Below are positions 28,013-36,854 of a DNA stretch of 64,000 nucleotides, one piece after another (position 1 is the stretch's first letter; every line of letters begins with the position of its first letter). The translations under genes and the position numbers were made by a program. Source of the stretch: Cereibacter azotoformans (GTDB taxonomy: Bacteria > Pseudomonadota > Alphaproteobacteria > Rhodobacterales > Rhodobacteraceae); the NCBI GenBank assembly GCA_017599285.1, contig JAGFXX010000001.1:1612001-1676000 (forward strand), written 5' to 3'. Below the pieces are notes generated by a model, which was not told the DNA's origin, did no database searches, and saw only the letters and a list, made by a program, of their open reading frames with translations.

Positions 28013-29299
28013 ATGGCTGCCCCCCTGCGTCTTGGTATTGCCGGTCTCGGCACCGTCGGTATCGGGGTGGTCAAGATCATCCAGCGCCACGCGGACCTGA
28101 TCGCGGCGCGCGCGGGACGCCCCGTCACCATCACCGCCGTCTGCGCCCGCGACCGCGCGAAGAACCGCGACGCGGATCTCTCCGGCTACGCCTGGGAGAC
28201 GGACGCCGTGGCGCTCGCACAGCGCGAGGATGTCGATGTCTTCGTCGAGGTCATGGGCGGATCGGAGGGCGCGGCCCGCGCCTCGACCGAGGCCGCGCTC
28301 GCCGCAGGCAAGGATGTGGTGACGGCCAACAAGGCGCTCCTGGCCCATCACGGGCAGGCCCTGGCCGAGATGGCCGAGGCCGCGGGCCTCGCCATCCGGT
28401 TCGAAGCCGCCGTCGCGGGCGGCATCCCGGTCATCAAGGCGCTGACCGAAGGGCTCGCCGGCAACCAGATGCGCCGCGTGATGGGCGTGATGAACGGCAC
28501 CTGCAACTACATCCTGACCCGGATGGAGACCGCGGGCCTGCCCTACGAGCATGTCTTCGAGGAGGCCCGCCAGCTCGGCTATCTCGAGGCCGACCCGAAC
28601 CTCGACGTGGGCGGGATCGACGCGGGTCACAAGCTCTCGCTGCTGGCTTCGATCGCCTTCGGCACCCGCGTCAGCTTTGACGCGGTGCAGCTTGAAGGGA
28701 TCGGCCAGATCTCGATCGACGACATCCGCCATGCGGGCGATCTCGGCTTCCGCATCAAGCTTCTGGGCGTGGCGCAGGTCTCGGGCCGCGGGCTCGAGCA
28801 GCGGATGACCCCCTGCCTCGTGCCGGCCGACAGCCCCTTGGGACAGCTTCAGGGCGGCACCAACATGGTGGTGCTGGAAGGCGACTCGGTCGGACAGATC
28901 GTCCTGCGCGGGCCCGGCGCGGGCGAAGGCCCGACGGCCAGCGCCGTGATGGGCGACGTGATCGACCTCGCCCGCGGCCTGCGCCTGCCCACCTTCGGCC
29001 GCCCCGCCACCAGCCTCGTCGAGGCGGTGCCCGCCAAGGTCGCGGCGCCTGCGCCCTGGTATCTGCGCATGACGCTCCTCGACAAGCCCGGCGCGCTGGC
29101 CAAGATCGCGACCGCCCTCGGCGACGCCGGCATCTCGATCGACCGGATGCGCCAGTATGGCCACGCGGGCGGCCACGCCCCGGTGCTGATCGTCACGCAC
29201 AAGGCCACGCGCGACGACATTTCCCATGCGATAAGCCAGTTTGGCGCCACCGGCGTCCTCGTCGGCGAGCCTGTGGCCATCCGCATCGAAGAGGTTTGA
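28013..29299 (+). CDS. hom: Homoserine dehydrogenase
   Basis: A 428-residue enzyme. The NAD(P) Rossmann motif is GIAGLGTVGIGV (about residues 6-17). The conserved ANKALLAHHG and AAVAGGIPVIKAL blocks and the substrate segment GVMNGTCNYIL follow. A C-terminal ACT domain (about residues 345-425) indicates feedback control, usually by threonine. A GGAGG site lies before the ATG. It makes homoserine for threonine and methionine. It is followed by glpX after a short hairpin. Confidence 0.96.
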   Translation: MAAPLRLGIAGLGTVGIGVVKIIQRHADLIAARAGRPVTITAVCARDRAKNRDADLSGYAWETDAVALAQREDVDVFVEVMGGSEGAARASTEAALAAGKDVVTANKALLAHHGQALAEMAEAAGLAIRFEAAVAGGIPVIKALTEGLAGNQMRRVMGVMNGTCNYILTRMETAGLPYEHVFEEARQLGYLEADPNLDVGGIDAGHKLSLLASIAFGTRVSFDAVQLEGIGQISIDDIRHAGDLGFRIKLLGVAQVSGRGLEQRMTPCLVPADSPLGQLQGGTNMVVLEGDSVGQIVLRGPGAGEGPTASAVMGDVIDLARGLRLPTFGRPATSLVEAVPAKVAAPAPWYLRMTLLDKPGALAKIATALGDAGISIDRMRQYGHAGGHAPVLIVTHKATRDDISHAISQFGATGVLVGEPVAIRIEEV

Positions 29300-29303
29300 T
29301 CCC

Positions 29304-29328
29304 CCCCTCCCGTTCCGATAGGGAGGGG
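29304..29328 (+). terminator. Hairpin between hom and glpX
   Basis: CCCCTCCC/GGGAGGGG forms an 8-bp stem with a 9-base loop right after the hom stop. No T-run follows, so it may attenuate rather than end transcription into glpX. Confidence 0.4.
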
Positions 29329-29360
29329 TCGGAGAACTTGCACCCTCGAGGAAAGTGATC

Positions 29361-30326
29361 ATGGCAGACGCCGCACAATTTCATGACCGAATGCTTTCGC
29401 TGGGCCTCGCCCGTGTGTCCGAGGCCGCTGCCCTCGCCTCGGCCCGCCTGATCGGGCGCGGCGACGAGAAGGCCGCCGACCAGGCCGCGGTCAACGCGAT
29501 GCGCGACCAGCTCAACCTGCTCGACATCGCCGGGGTCGTCGTCATCGGCGAGGGCGAACGCGACGAGGCGCCGATGCTCTTCATCGGCGAGGAAGTGGGC
29601 ACCGGCCATGGCCCGGCCGTCGATATCGCCCTCGACCCGCTGGAAGGCACGACGCTCACCGCCAAGGACATGCCGAACGCGCTGACCGTGATCGCCATGG
29701 CCCCGCGTGGCACGCTGCTGCACGCGCCCGACGTCTATATGGAAAAGCTCGCCATCGGGCCGGGCTACGCACCCGACACGGTGACGCTGAAGATGAGCCC
29801 CGCCGAGCGCGTCCATGCGCTGGCCCGCGCCAAGAACGGCACGGCCGAGGATGTGACCGTCTGCATCCTCGAGCGTCCGCGCCACGAAGAGCTGATCGCC
29901 GAGGTCCGCTCGACCGGCGCGGCGATCCGGCTGATCACCGACGGCGACGTGGCCGGCGTGATCCACTGCGCCGAGGCCCACCTGACCGGCATCGACATGT
30001 ACATGGGCTCGGGCGGGGCGCCCGAGGGAGTTCTGGCCGCCGCCGCGCTGAAATGCATGGGCGGGCAGATGTATGGCCAGCTCCTGTTCCGCAACGACGA
30101 CGAGCGTTCGCGCGCCCGCCGCGCCGGCATCCAGGATCTCGACCGGATCTACACCCGCGACGAGCTGGTGACGGCCGACGTGATCTTCGCCGCGACCGGC
30201 GTGACCAACGGCTCGATCCTCGCCGGCATCAAGCGCGAGCCGGGCTGGGTCACCACCGAAACGATTTTGATGCGGTCCAAGACCGGCTCGGTCCGCCGGA
30301 TGAGCTACCGCAACCCGGTGAAATGA
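29361..30326 (+). CDS. glpX: Fructose-1,6-bisphosphatase class II
   Basis: A 321-residue GlpX-type phosphatase. Metal and substrate motifs are VVIGEGERDEAPML (about residues 56-69), DPLEGTT (about 93-99), and MYMGSGGAPEGVL near residue 213. ATG 29361 follows GAGGAAAG; a GTG six bases upstream is less likely. It acts in gluconeogenesis and can support the Calvin cycle. Its stop overlaps the recJ start by four bases. Confidence 0.95.
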   Translation: MADAAQFHDRMLSLGLARVSEAAALASARLIGRGDEKAADQAAVNAMRDQLNLLDIAGVVVIGEGERDEAPMLFIGEEVGTGHGPAVDIALDPLEGTTLTAKDMPNALTVIAMAPRGTLLHAPDVYMEKLAIGPGYAPDTVTLKMSPAERVHALARAKNGTAEDVTVCILERPRHEELIAEVRSTGAAIRLITDGDVAGVIHCAEAHLTGIDMYMGSGGAPEGVLAAAALKCMGGQMYGQLLFRNDDERSRARRAGIQDLDRIYTRDELVTADVIFAATGVTNGSILAGIKREPGWVTTETILMRSKTGSVRRMSYRNPVK

Positions 30327-32074
30327 CGGGTCCGGCGGCGCGTGCGTTTCTGGGGGTCGAGGCCTCCGCGACCGGGCGCCGCTGGGTCGGCCCCTCCCCC
30401 GAGGAGGACCGGCTGGCCGAGGCGATGGCGCAGACCACGCGCCTGCCGCTCGCGCTCTGCCGCACTCTGGTGCGGCGGGGTGTCCCCCCCACGGAGGCCG
30501 AGAGCTTCCTTGCGCCCGCACTGCGCGACCTGCTGCCCGATCCCCTCACGCTGAAGGACATGGCGCCCGCCGCCGCGCGGCTCCTGCAGGCCGTGGCGCG
30601 GCGCGAGAAGATCGCGATCTTCGCCGATTACGACGTGGACGGCGGCTCCTCGGCCGCGCTGCTGATCGTCTGGCTGCGGGCGATGGGGCGCGCGGCCACG
30701 CTCTACATTCCCGACCGGATCGACGAGGGCTATGGCCCGAACGTGCCCGCCATGCAGGCGCTGGCCGCGGCGCACGACCTGATCCTCTGCGTCGATTGCG
30801 GCACCCTCTCGCACGAGCCGATCGCGGCGGCGACGGGAGCGGATGTGGTGGTGCTCGACCACCATCTGGGGACCGAGACCCTGCCCCCCGCGCTCGCCGT
30901 GGTGAACCCGAACCGGCAGGACGAGGACGGCAGCCTGGGCCATCTCTGCGCCGCGTCCGTGGTCTTTCTCCTGCTGGTCGAGGCCAACCGCCGCCTGCGC
31001 GCCGAGGGCGTGCAGGGGCCCGATCTGATGGCGATGCTCGACCTCGTGGCGCTAGCCACCGTGGCCGACGTGGCGCCATTGACAGGCGTCAACCGCGCCC
31101 TCGTGCGGCAGGGCCTGAAGGTCATGGCGCGGCGCGAGCGGCCGGGCCTCGTGGCGCTGGCCGATGTCTCGCGCATGAACAGCGCGCCGAACTGCTACGC
31201 CCTGGGCTTCCTGCTCGGACCGCGTGTCAATGCCGGTGGCCGCATCGGACAGGCCGACCTCGGCGCGCGGCTTCTCGCCACCGACGACCCGCGCGAGGCT
31301 GCGGCGCTGGCCGAGCGGCTCGACCAGCTCAACACCGAGCGGCGCGAGATCGAGGCCCGCGTGCGCGAAGAGGCGCTGGCCCAGGCCGAGGCGCGCGGCA
31401 CCTCCGGCCCCCTGGTCTGGGCCGCGGGCGAGGGCTGGCATCCGGGCGTGGTGGGGATCGTCGCCGCCCGTCTCAAGGAAGCGACCAACCGCCCGGCCAT
31501 CGTGATCGGCCTCGAGAACGGGATCGGCAAGGGTTCGGGTCGCTCCATATCCGGGGTGGATCTGGGCGCCGCGGTGCATCGCGTGGCGCATGAGGGGCTC
31601 TTGCTGAAGGGCGGCGGGCACCGGATGGCCGCGGGCCTCACGGTCGAGGAAGGGCGTCTTGGCGCGGCGATGGAACGGCTCTCGGACCTTCTGGCGCGGC
31701 AGGGTGCGGCCTCGGCGGGGCCGGCCGATCTGCGGCTCGACGGGGTGCTGATGCCGTCGGCCGCCACGGCCGCCTTTGTCGAGCAGATCGAATCCGCGGG
31801 CCCCTACGGCGCGGGCGCCGCCGCCCCGCGCTTCGCCCTGGCCAGCCAGCGCGTCGTGACCCGGCGCATGGGCGAGAAGCACCTGCGCCTGACCATCGGC
31901 GGCGCCGAGGGCCGGCTGGAGGCGGTGGCCTTCGGCTGTTTCGACGGCCCGCTCGGGCCGCTTCTGGAAGGCGGCGGCGCAGGCTTGTTCCATCTGGCGG
32001 GCCGGCTCGAGATCGACACCTGGGGGGGCAGCGCGCGGGTGCAGATGCGGCTCGAAGATGCCGCACGCGCGTGA
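30323..32074 (+). CDS. recJ: Single-stranded-DNA-specific exonuclease RecJ
   Basis: A 583-residue RecJ. The DHH-family motifs are present: FADYDVDGGSSAALL (motif I, about residues 96-110), ILCVDCGTLSHEP (II), VVVLDHHLG (III, the DHH itself), and later GPRVNAGGRIG and GKGSGRSISGVDL of the DHHA1/OB region. The ATG overlaps the glpX stop. It digests single-stranded DNA 5' to 3' in recombination and mismatch repair. Motif I has DGGSS where most RecJ proteins have DGATS or DGISG, a mild variation. Confidence 0.93.
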   Translation: MTGPAARAFLGVEASATGRRWVGPSPEEDRLAEAMAQTTRLPLALCRTLVRRGVPPTEAESFLAPALRDLLPDPLTLKDMAPAAARLLQAVARREKIAIFADYDVDGGSSAALLIVWLRAMGRAATLYIPDRIDEGYGPNVPAMQALAAAHDLILCVDCGTLSHEPIAAATGADVVVLDHHLGTETLPPALAVVNPNRQDEDGSLGHLCAASVVFLLLVEANRRLRAEGVQGPDLMAMLDLVALATVADVAPLTGVNRALVRQGLKVMARRERPGLVALADVSRMNSAPNCYALGFLLGPRVNAGGRIGQADLGARLLATDDPREAAALAERLDQLNTERREIEARVREEALAQAEARGTSGPLVWAAGEGWHPGVVGIVAARLKEATNRPAIVIGLENGIGKGSGRSISGVDLGAAVHRVAHEGLLLKGGGHRMAAGLTVEEGRLGAAMERLSDLLARQGAASAGPADLRLDGVLMPSAATAAFVEQIESAGPYGAGAAAPRFALASQRVVTRRMGEKHLRLTIGGAEGRLEAVAFGCFDGPLGPLLEGGGAGLFHLAGRLEIDTWGGSARVQMRLEDAARA

Positions 32075-32099
32075 TTTTCACGAAGCGTGAATTTCCCTC

Positions 32100-32128
32100 T
32101 TGCGCCTTTCCGCGCGCCGACATAAGAC
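32100..32128 (+). promoter_or_regulatory. Promoter of tRNA-Glu copy 1
   Basis: TTGCGC, a 17-base spacer, then TAAGAC, about 16 bases before the mature tRNA. The same CCTCTTGCGCC context with a 17-base spacer occurs before the second tRNA-Glu. Confidence 0.5.
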
Positions 32129-32137
32129 CGCGCCAGT

Positions 32138-32222
32138 CCACAGTGGCCCGTTCGTCTATCGGTTAGGACACCAGGTTTTCAACCTGGGAAGAGGGGTTCG
32201 ACTCCCCTACGGGCTGCCACTT
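32138..32222 (+). repeat. Left arm of an inverted repeat containing tRNA-Glu
   Basis: About 85 bases (CCACAGTGGCCCG ... GGCTGCCACTT) recur as the reverse complement at 33806-33890. The match covers the whole tRNA and about 7 bases on its 5' side, then ends shortly after the CCA. Confidence 0.85.
32145..32219 (+). tRNA. tRNA-Glu (anticodon TTC), copy 1
   Basis: A cloverleaf folds with acceptor GGCCCGT/ACGGGCT (terminal G-U pair), anticodon loop TTTTCAA giving TTC within the CCAGG/CCTGG stem, T-arm AGGGG-TTCGACT-CCCCT, discriminator G and an encoded CCA. It is 75 nt long with CCA. An identical gene lies inverted at 33809-33883. Confidence 0.97.
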
Positions 32223-32415
32223 ATCCCCTTGATCCAGATAGGGATGGTCGGTTTTCGACTGATCTGGTCTTGTCGAAGCACCCGGGGTCTTGGCGGCATG
32301 CCACGGAATTTCCCGGCAAGAGGCGACACGCTTGGATAGGCCGCCGGTAATCCTCCCCAAGGTTAGAGGGATGCGGAAGTAGAATTTTCTCGGCAGGATG
32401 GACGAGGAGATTCCG

Positions 32416-32679
32416 ATGAAGAAGAGCCGTTTCACCGAAGCCCAGATCATGGGCGTGCTGCGTCAGGCGGAGGGCGGTTTGGCCGTGGCCGAACTGTGCC
32501 GCGAGCATGGGATCAGCACTGCGACGTTCTACAAGTGGCGGGCGAAGTATGGCGGCATGGACGCGTCCATGATGAGCCAGATGAAGGCCCTCGAGGACGA
32601 GAACCGGCGGCTGAAGCGCATGTTCGCCGACCTGAGTATGCAGGCCGACCTGCTTCGCGAGGCCCTTGGAAAAAAGTGA
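32416..32679 (+). CDS. IS3-family transposase OrfA
   Basis: An 87-residue helix-turn-helix and leucine-zipper protein. [20 protein letters not shown] and [19 protein letters not shown] form the DNA-binding part, and [16 protein letters not shown] the zipper. The ATG at 32416 follows GAGGAG; an ATG 18 bases upstream is less well placed. It ends GKK-stop within an AAAAAAG run at 32670-32676, where a -1 shift would produce the OrfAB fusion transposase. Confidence 0.9.
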   Translation: MKKSRFTEAQIMGVLRQAEGGLAVAELCREHGISTATFYKWRAKYGGMDASMMSQMKALEDENRRLKRMFADLSMQADLLREALGKK

Positions 32680-33503
32680 CGCGGCCAGCTCAGCGCCGCG
32701 AGCTGGCCGAGAAGGCGGTGGCGACGAAGGGTGTGAGCATCGCGCTGGCCTGCCGGGCGTTTGGCGTCAGCGAGACCTGTTTCCGCTACAGCTCGAAGCG
32801 CGACGAAGAGAACGAGATGATCGCAGACCTGCTGGTCGGGCTGACCAATGTCCACAAGACCTGGGGGTTCGGGCTGTGTTTCCTGCACCTGCGGAACGTC
32901 AAAGGGCACGTCTGGAACCACAAGCGGGTCCATCGGATCTACTGCGAACTGGAACTGAACCTGCGCATCAAGCCGCGGCGACGGCTGAAGCGGGAGAAGC
33001 CCGAGGAACTGGCCGTGCCCGAGGCGCCGAACCTGGTCTGGTCGATGGATTTCATGGCCGATCGGCTGGCGGATGGGCGGCAGTTCCGGCTGTTGAACGT
33101 GCTGGACGACTTCAACCGCGAAGGTCTGGGTATCGAGGTCGACTTCTCGCTGCCCGCCGAGCGGGTCGTCCGGTCGCTGAACCAGATCATCGAGTGGCGC
33201 GGCAAGCCCTTGGCGATCAGGGTGGACAACGGCCCGGAATACGTCAGTTCCACGCTGATGACCTGGGCTTCGAAGCAGGGCATCGCCCTGACCTACATCC
33301 AGCCCGGCAAGCCGCAGCAGAACGCTTACGTCGAGCGCTACAACCGGACGGTCCGGCATGAATGGCTGGACCTCTACATCTTTGAAACCATCGAGGAAGT
33401 GCAGCAGATCGCCACCGAATGGCTCTGGAACTACAACAATGAACGCCCCAACATGGGCATCGGCGGGGTCACACCTGCCATGAAGCTGAAGATGGCCGCG
33501 TGA
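32670..33503 (+). CDS. IS3-family transposase OrfB (read by -1 frameshift from OrfA)
   Basis: About 277 residues with the rve-type DDE integrase core. The catalytic acids are in [19 protein letters not shown] and [17 protein letters not shown], with the usual D-D-35-E spacing. The N-terminal HTH_21-like part is [15 protein letters not shown]. The frame joins OrfA through [14 protein letters not shown] after a -1 slip on AAAAAAG. No stop or frameshift interrupts the catalytic core, so it is likely functional. Confidence 0.9.
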   Translation, partial: KKVTRPAQRRELAEKAVATKGVSIALACRAFGVSETCFRYSSKRDEENEMIADLLVGLTNVHKTWGFGLCFLHLRNVKGHVWNHKRVHRIYCELELNLRIKPRRRLKREKPEELAVPEAPNLVWSMDFMADRLADGRQFRLLNVLDDFNREGLGIEVDFSLPAERVVRSLNQIIEWRGKPLAIRVDNGPEYVSSTLMTWASKQGIALTYIQPGKPQQNAYVERYNRTVRHEWLDLYIFETIEEVQQIATEWLWNYNNERPNMGIGGVTPAMKLKMAA

Positions 33504-33546
33504 ATTCTACGGCCGGATCCCGCTAAAACCGGGAGGATTACCCGCC

Positions 33547-33805
33547 CGCAAGCCGATCTGCCGCGAGGCCGTCGCCTGCCACGGCGTCAGGCCAACATCT
33601 GCAGGCACAGCTTGGCTCCGCCGCCGACAGACTGCTGAAGGCACGTGCCCGCAGGCCGAGAGCCTCCCATCTGACGTTCGGAGGCAGCCGCAAGGAACCC
33701 GTGGGAGACCCTTTGACGGGACGGCCGCCACTGCGGCGGGCAAGTGCAGCGGAGATCACGATGCAAAAGTGCGGCTAGTGTCGCCGATCTTTCAGCGTTC
33801 GGAAG
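33547..33805. other. Gene-free spacer between the IS and tRNA-Glu copy 2
   Basis: About 260 bases between the IS end and the right tRNA arm. I found no start-to-stop frame with recognisable protein, no integrase fragment and no clear terminator. Together with 32223-32341 it is the spacer that originally lay between the two tRNA genes. Confidence 0.5.
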
Positions 33806-33890
33806 AAGTGGCAGCCCGTAGGGGAGTCGAACCCCTCTTCCCAGGTTGAAAACCTGGTGTCCTAACCGATAGACGAACGGGCCACTGTGG
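33806..33890 (-). repeat. Right arm of an inverted repeat containing tRNA-Glu
   Basis: Reverse complement of 32138-32222, covering the entire tRNA-Glu and short flanks. With the left arm it forms an inverted repeat about 1.6 kb apart that could support homologous inversion of the segment carrying the IS. Confidence 0.85.
33809..33883 (-). tRNA. tRNA-Glu (anticodon TTC), copy 2
   Basis: Identical over its length to the first tRNA-Glu, including encoded CCA, but on the opposite strand so that the two genes converge on the IS. It has its own upstream promoter-like sequence, suggesting both copies are expressed. Confidence 0.97.
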
Positions 33891-33899
33891 ACGAGGCGC

Positions 33900-33928
33900 T
33901 GTCTAGGCGACTCGGCCGCCGGGCGCAA
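33900..33928 (-). promoter_or_regulatory. Promoter of tRNA-Glu copy 2
   Basis: On the minus strand TTGCGC, a 17-base spacer, then TAGACA, ending 17 bases before the mature tRNA. Confidence 0.5.
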
Positions 33929-33937
33929 GAGGCAAAA

Positions 33938-34741
33938 TCACCGATCGATCTGTTGTGCCATGATCGCAATGGCCTGCTGATAGACGCTCGCCGCGTTCCA
34001 CTCGCGGATCACGGCAAAGTTTGGCTCGCCCGGCTGGTAGCCCAGCCCCGGTTGCCAGCCCTTGCGCGCGAGGAAGTTCGCCGTCGAAGCCATGGCGTCG
34101 GTGATGTTGCCCAGATCCACCCGCCCGTCTCCGTTGCCGTCCACCCCGTAGGCCAGCGCGTTGCCCGGCAGGAACTGCGTATGGCCCAGCTCGCCGTGCT
34201 TGGCGCCCACCGACGCGGGGCTGATCGAGCCGCGATCCACAAGCACCAGTGCGGCCAGCAGGTGCGGCGTGAAGAAATCCGACCGGCGGCAGTCGTAGGC
34301 CAGTGTCGCAATGGCCGAAACCACGTTCGTGTCACCCATGAAGCTGCCGAAACCCGTCTCCATCCCGTGGATCGCCAGCAACACCCCGGCCGGCACGCCG
34401 TAGCGCCGCTCGAGCGAGGCGTAGAACTCGGGGTTCTTGGCCTTGCGCGCCCGGCCCTGCCGGATGATCGTGTCCGACCCGCGCACCTGCATGAACTTGT
34501 CGAGACTGTATCGGAAGCTCTTCTGGTTGCGATCCGCGGCGATGGTGCGGGAGGAATAGGAACTGCCCATGAGGGCCGCAATGCCCCTCTGCCCCACGCC
34601 CGCCGCCGCGGCTTCCTGCGCCATGAGGCTCTTCCAGCTCTCATAGTCGGCGCCGGTGTTGCTGCAGGGCGCCGCCGCCACCGGCCCGGCCAACAGTCCG
34701 GCGATCAGGGCGAGGGCGCAACGGCCAAGGCGAAAGGTCAT
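33938..34741 (-). CDS. Lytic murein transglycosylase (MltB/SLT type 2)
   Basis: A 267-residue protein with a Sec signal peptide (cleavage after GPVAAA, about residue 24). The MltB-like domain has the catalytic glutamate in IHGMETGFGSFMGDTN, followed by ATLAYDCRRSDFF, GELGHTQFLPGNALAYGVDG and the GDGRVDLGNITDAMASTANF segments. It is expected in the periplasm, where it cleaves peptidoglycan to 1,6-anhydromuropeptides. There is no lipobox, so unlike MltB it is probably soluble. It is monocistronic, upstream of tRNA-Glu. Confidence 0.9.
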   Translation of the reverse strand: MTFRLGRCALALIAGLLAGPVAAAPCSNTGADYESWKSLMAQEAAAAGVGQRGIAALMGSSYSSRTIAADRNQKSFRYSLDKFMQVRGSDTIIRQGRARKAKNPEFYASLERRYGVPAGVLLAIHGMETGFGSFMGDTNVVSAIATLAYDCRRSDFFTPHLLAALVLVDRGSISPASVGAKHGELGHTQFLPGNALAYGVDGNGDGRVDLGNITDAMASTANFLARKGWQPGLGYQPGEPNFAVIREWNAASVYQQAIAIMAQQIDR

Positions 34742-35038
34742 CGTGCAATCCTTGTTGGGAACGCGCTGACTGTAGGCGGGGCAGGGCCGCGCGCAAGAGG
34801 TTGCTACCGCTTTCGCACGATAAGTTGTCGAGACGCGGCGCGCAGGTTCCCGCGTCATCACCCTTCGGTGAAGGGGCCACCGGGCCCGCCAGAACCAACT
34901 CGATACTCCCGAACCAGCGGTCTCAGCCTCTGCAGTTCGCCATTGCCGGGCATTTCCCGCACGGAACATGAATTATTCTTGACGCTTTCATGACGATCAG
35001 GGTTTCCTACCCGGATTGGTGAATTGAGGATTACGATA

Positions 35039-35746
35039 ATGTTACAGGCTGCCGCCGCACTTGATCTGGAGCTTTCGTTGCTGATCAACAGCCCCGTCGG
35101 GACGCTGCCCACCTTCGATCAGATCCTGCACATCATCGAGCGGAACAGCCTGTTCAAGGGCGTCTTCTCGATGATGCTCTTCTGGGGGCTCTGGTTCGGG
35201 GTGCAGCGGAACGCAGAGCAGACGCGCACCCGTCTGCTCGCGACGCTGGTGGTCTCGATGCTCGCGGTCTTCGTGGGCCGGGCGCTTGCGGTCACGCTGC
35301 CCTATCGGCCGCGGCCGATCCATGACCCGGAGCTGGGCTTCCTGCTGCATACGGGCCTCAGCCACGAGACCCTCGACGGCTGGAGTTCGATGCCGAGCGA
35401 TCATGCGGTTCTCTACTTCGCCCTGGCGACCGGAATCTTTCTTGCGCATCGCGCCGTGGGGGCGGTGGCCCTGCTGCATGCGATCTTCATCATCTGCCTT
35501 CCGAGGGTCTATTTCGGGCTCCACTACTCGTTCGACATCCTCGTGGGGGCGGTGATCGGGGTGGCGATGGCGCTGGCGCTGGTGCCGTGGCTGGCCCGGC
35601 AGTTCCAGCGGTTCGACGTGCCTGCCTACGCCGCCACTCACGGCGGGCTGTTCTACCCGGCCGTGTTCTTCGTGACCTGGCAGGTGGCGGCCATGTTCGG
35701 ACCCGTGCGAGACCTGCTGCGCGAACTGGCGGCCGTGCTCACCTGA
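35039..35746 (+). CDS. PAP2-superfamily membrane phosphatase
   Basis: A 235-residue integral membrane protein with about six hydrophobic segments. The PAP2 motifs are LPYRPRP (about residues 84-90), SMPSDHAV (PSxH; about 120-127) and PRVYFGLHYSFD near residue 165, supplying the catalytic histidine and Asp. It should remove phosphate from a lipid phosphate such as undecaprenyl pyrophosphate or phosphatidate. The ATG at 35039 has GAGGA nearby. It is followed 300 bases later by a phosphoesterase and lipid glycosyltransferase pair. Confidence 0.85.
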   Translation: MLQAAAALDLELSLLINSPVGTLPTFDQILHIIERNSLFKGVFSMMLFWGLWFGVQRNAEQTRTRLLATLVVSMLAVFVGRALAVTLPYRPRPIHDPELGFLLHTGLSHETLDGWSSMPSDHAVLYFALATGIFLAHRAVGAVALLHAIFIICLPRVYFGLHYSFDILVGAVIGVAMALALVPWLARQFQRFDVPAYAATHGGLFYPAVFFVTWQVAAMFGPVRDLLRELAAVLT

Positions 35747-36047
35747 GCCTGCCCCACCCCCAAGGGGGCCAAGGCGCAAGCCATGCGGTGACGCGGCGCT
35801 CGGGCGGATCCTGTCCGGCACATCACCGGGGCGGTCTGCGGCCCGCAGGGCTGTGGATCGGCCCGGCGTCCGGGGGCAGTCGGACAACGGCGCCCCTCGG
35901 CAGGAGCCTGCCGGTGCGGTCCTTCGACGCAATCTTCCGACCCAGTGCCTGCGTTACATGACTGAAGGGAGACGGTCACAAAACGGTGTCGTGACCGTGG
36001 CATAGCGCGGGCAAGCCGGCCCCGTTTCCCCAGTCAAGGACGCGTCC
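35747..36047. other. Gene-free region before the phosphoesterase
   Basis: About 300 bases with no reading frame I can support on either strand and no clear terminator. It presumably carries the promoter for the downstream two-gene unit. Confidence 0.4.
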
Positions 36048-36854
36048 ATGGACATGTGCCCCCTGCCGCCGCCGCGCCGCCACCGCAGCCTCTTTCTGTC
36101 CGACCTGCATCTGGGCTCGCGCGGGTGCCGCGCCGAGCGCATCCTCGCCTTCCTGCGCGACCACACGGCGCCGGACATCTACCTCGTGGGTGACATCCTC
36201 GACCTCTGGCACCCGCCCTTCCCCCACTGGACGGCCAGCCACGACGCCATCCTCGCGCTTCTGCTGCGGCGCGTGCAGGAGGGCGCGCGCCTGCATTACC
36301 TGACCGGAAACCACGACGCGGCGATGCGCGTCTATCTCGGCCAGCATTTCCAGCGCATCACCGTCGCCGAAGAGATCCTCCACGAGGCGGCCGATGGGCG
36401 GCGCTATCTGGTGATCCATGGCGATGTCTGCGACCCGCGCCTGCTGCGCTTTCACATGATGACACGGCTGGGCAGCCGCCTCGACTGGATGCTGCGCCAC
36501 CTCGACGAGCGGCTGAAGCGGATGCGCCGCACCGCCGATCCAGACCGCCGGAGCCTGATCGAGGCCCTGCTGAAGGGCGTGGATGCGGCCATGGCCTTCG
36601 GCACCGCCTACGAGCAGCGGCTCGTGGCGCGGGCCCGTCGGGCGGGGTGCGACGGGGTGATCTGCGGCCATTTCCACAAGGCGGCCCTGCACGAGGCCCA
36701 CGGGCTCGTCTATGCCAACTGCGGCGACTGGGTGGACAGCTTCACCGCGCTGGCCGAGGACGACGCGGGACGGCTCTCCCTGATCGAAGCCAGCGCCGCC
36801 CCCGAACCCGCGGACGCCTTCGCCCGCGCCTTTCCCATCCCTGCCGAGGCATGA
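36048..36854 (+). CDS. Metallophosphoesterase, LpxH-like (UDP-2,3-diacylglucosamine diphosphatase family)
   Basis: A 268-residue calcineurin-like phosphoesterase. All metal-binding blocks are present: FLSDLHLGS (about residues 15-23), YLVGDILDLW (about 45-54), TGNHDAAM, VIHGDVCD and ICGHFHKA. This is the LpxH/YbbF-like arrangement. In alphaproteobacteria the lipid A step is usually done by LpxI, so this paralogue may act on another nucleotide-linked or phosphorylated lipid. ATGA overlap with the glycosyltransferase implies a common pathway. Confidence 0.8.
   Translation: MDMCPLPPPRRHRSLFLSDLHLGSRGCRAERILAFLRDHTAPDIYLVGDILDLWHPPFPHWTASHDAILALLLRRVQEGARLHYLTGNHDAAMRVYLGQHFQRITVAEEILHEAADGRRYLVIHGDVCDPRLLRFHMMTRLGSRLDWMLRHLDERLKRMRRTADPDRRSLIEALLKGVDAAMAFGTAYEQRLVARARRAGCDGVICGHFHKAALHEAHGLVYANCGDWVDSFTALAEDDAGRLSLIEASAAPEPADAFARAFPIPAEA

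Larger units (their letters stand above)
32346..33542 (+). mobile_element. IS3-family insertion sequence (IS407-like group), about 1.2 kb
   Basis: Imperfect terminal inverted repeats start GGTAATCCTCCC on both ends (left 32346; right ending 33542), with further matches including GTAGAATT about 30-40 bases in. Direct repeats CGCC at 32342-32345 and 33543-33546 are the expected 4-bp target duplication. Two overlapping genes (orfA, orfB) are joined by an A6G slippery site. Both ends, both frames and the duplication are intact, suggesting a recent insertion that may still be mobile. Confidence 0.85.

Noticed and set aside
33547-33805. Integrase remnant or attachment site next to tRNA-Glu copy 2
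   Set aside because: No frame resembles an integrase and the tRNA ends are explained by the inverted duplication, so a genomic-island boundary is not supported.
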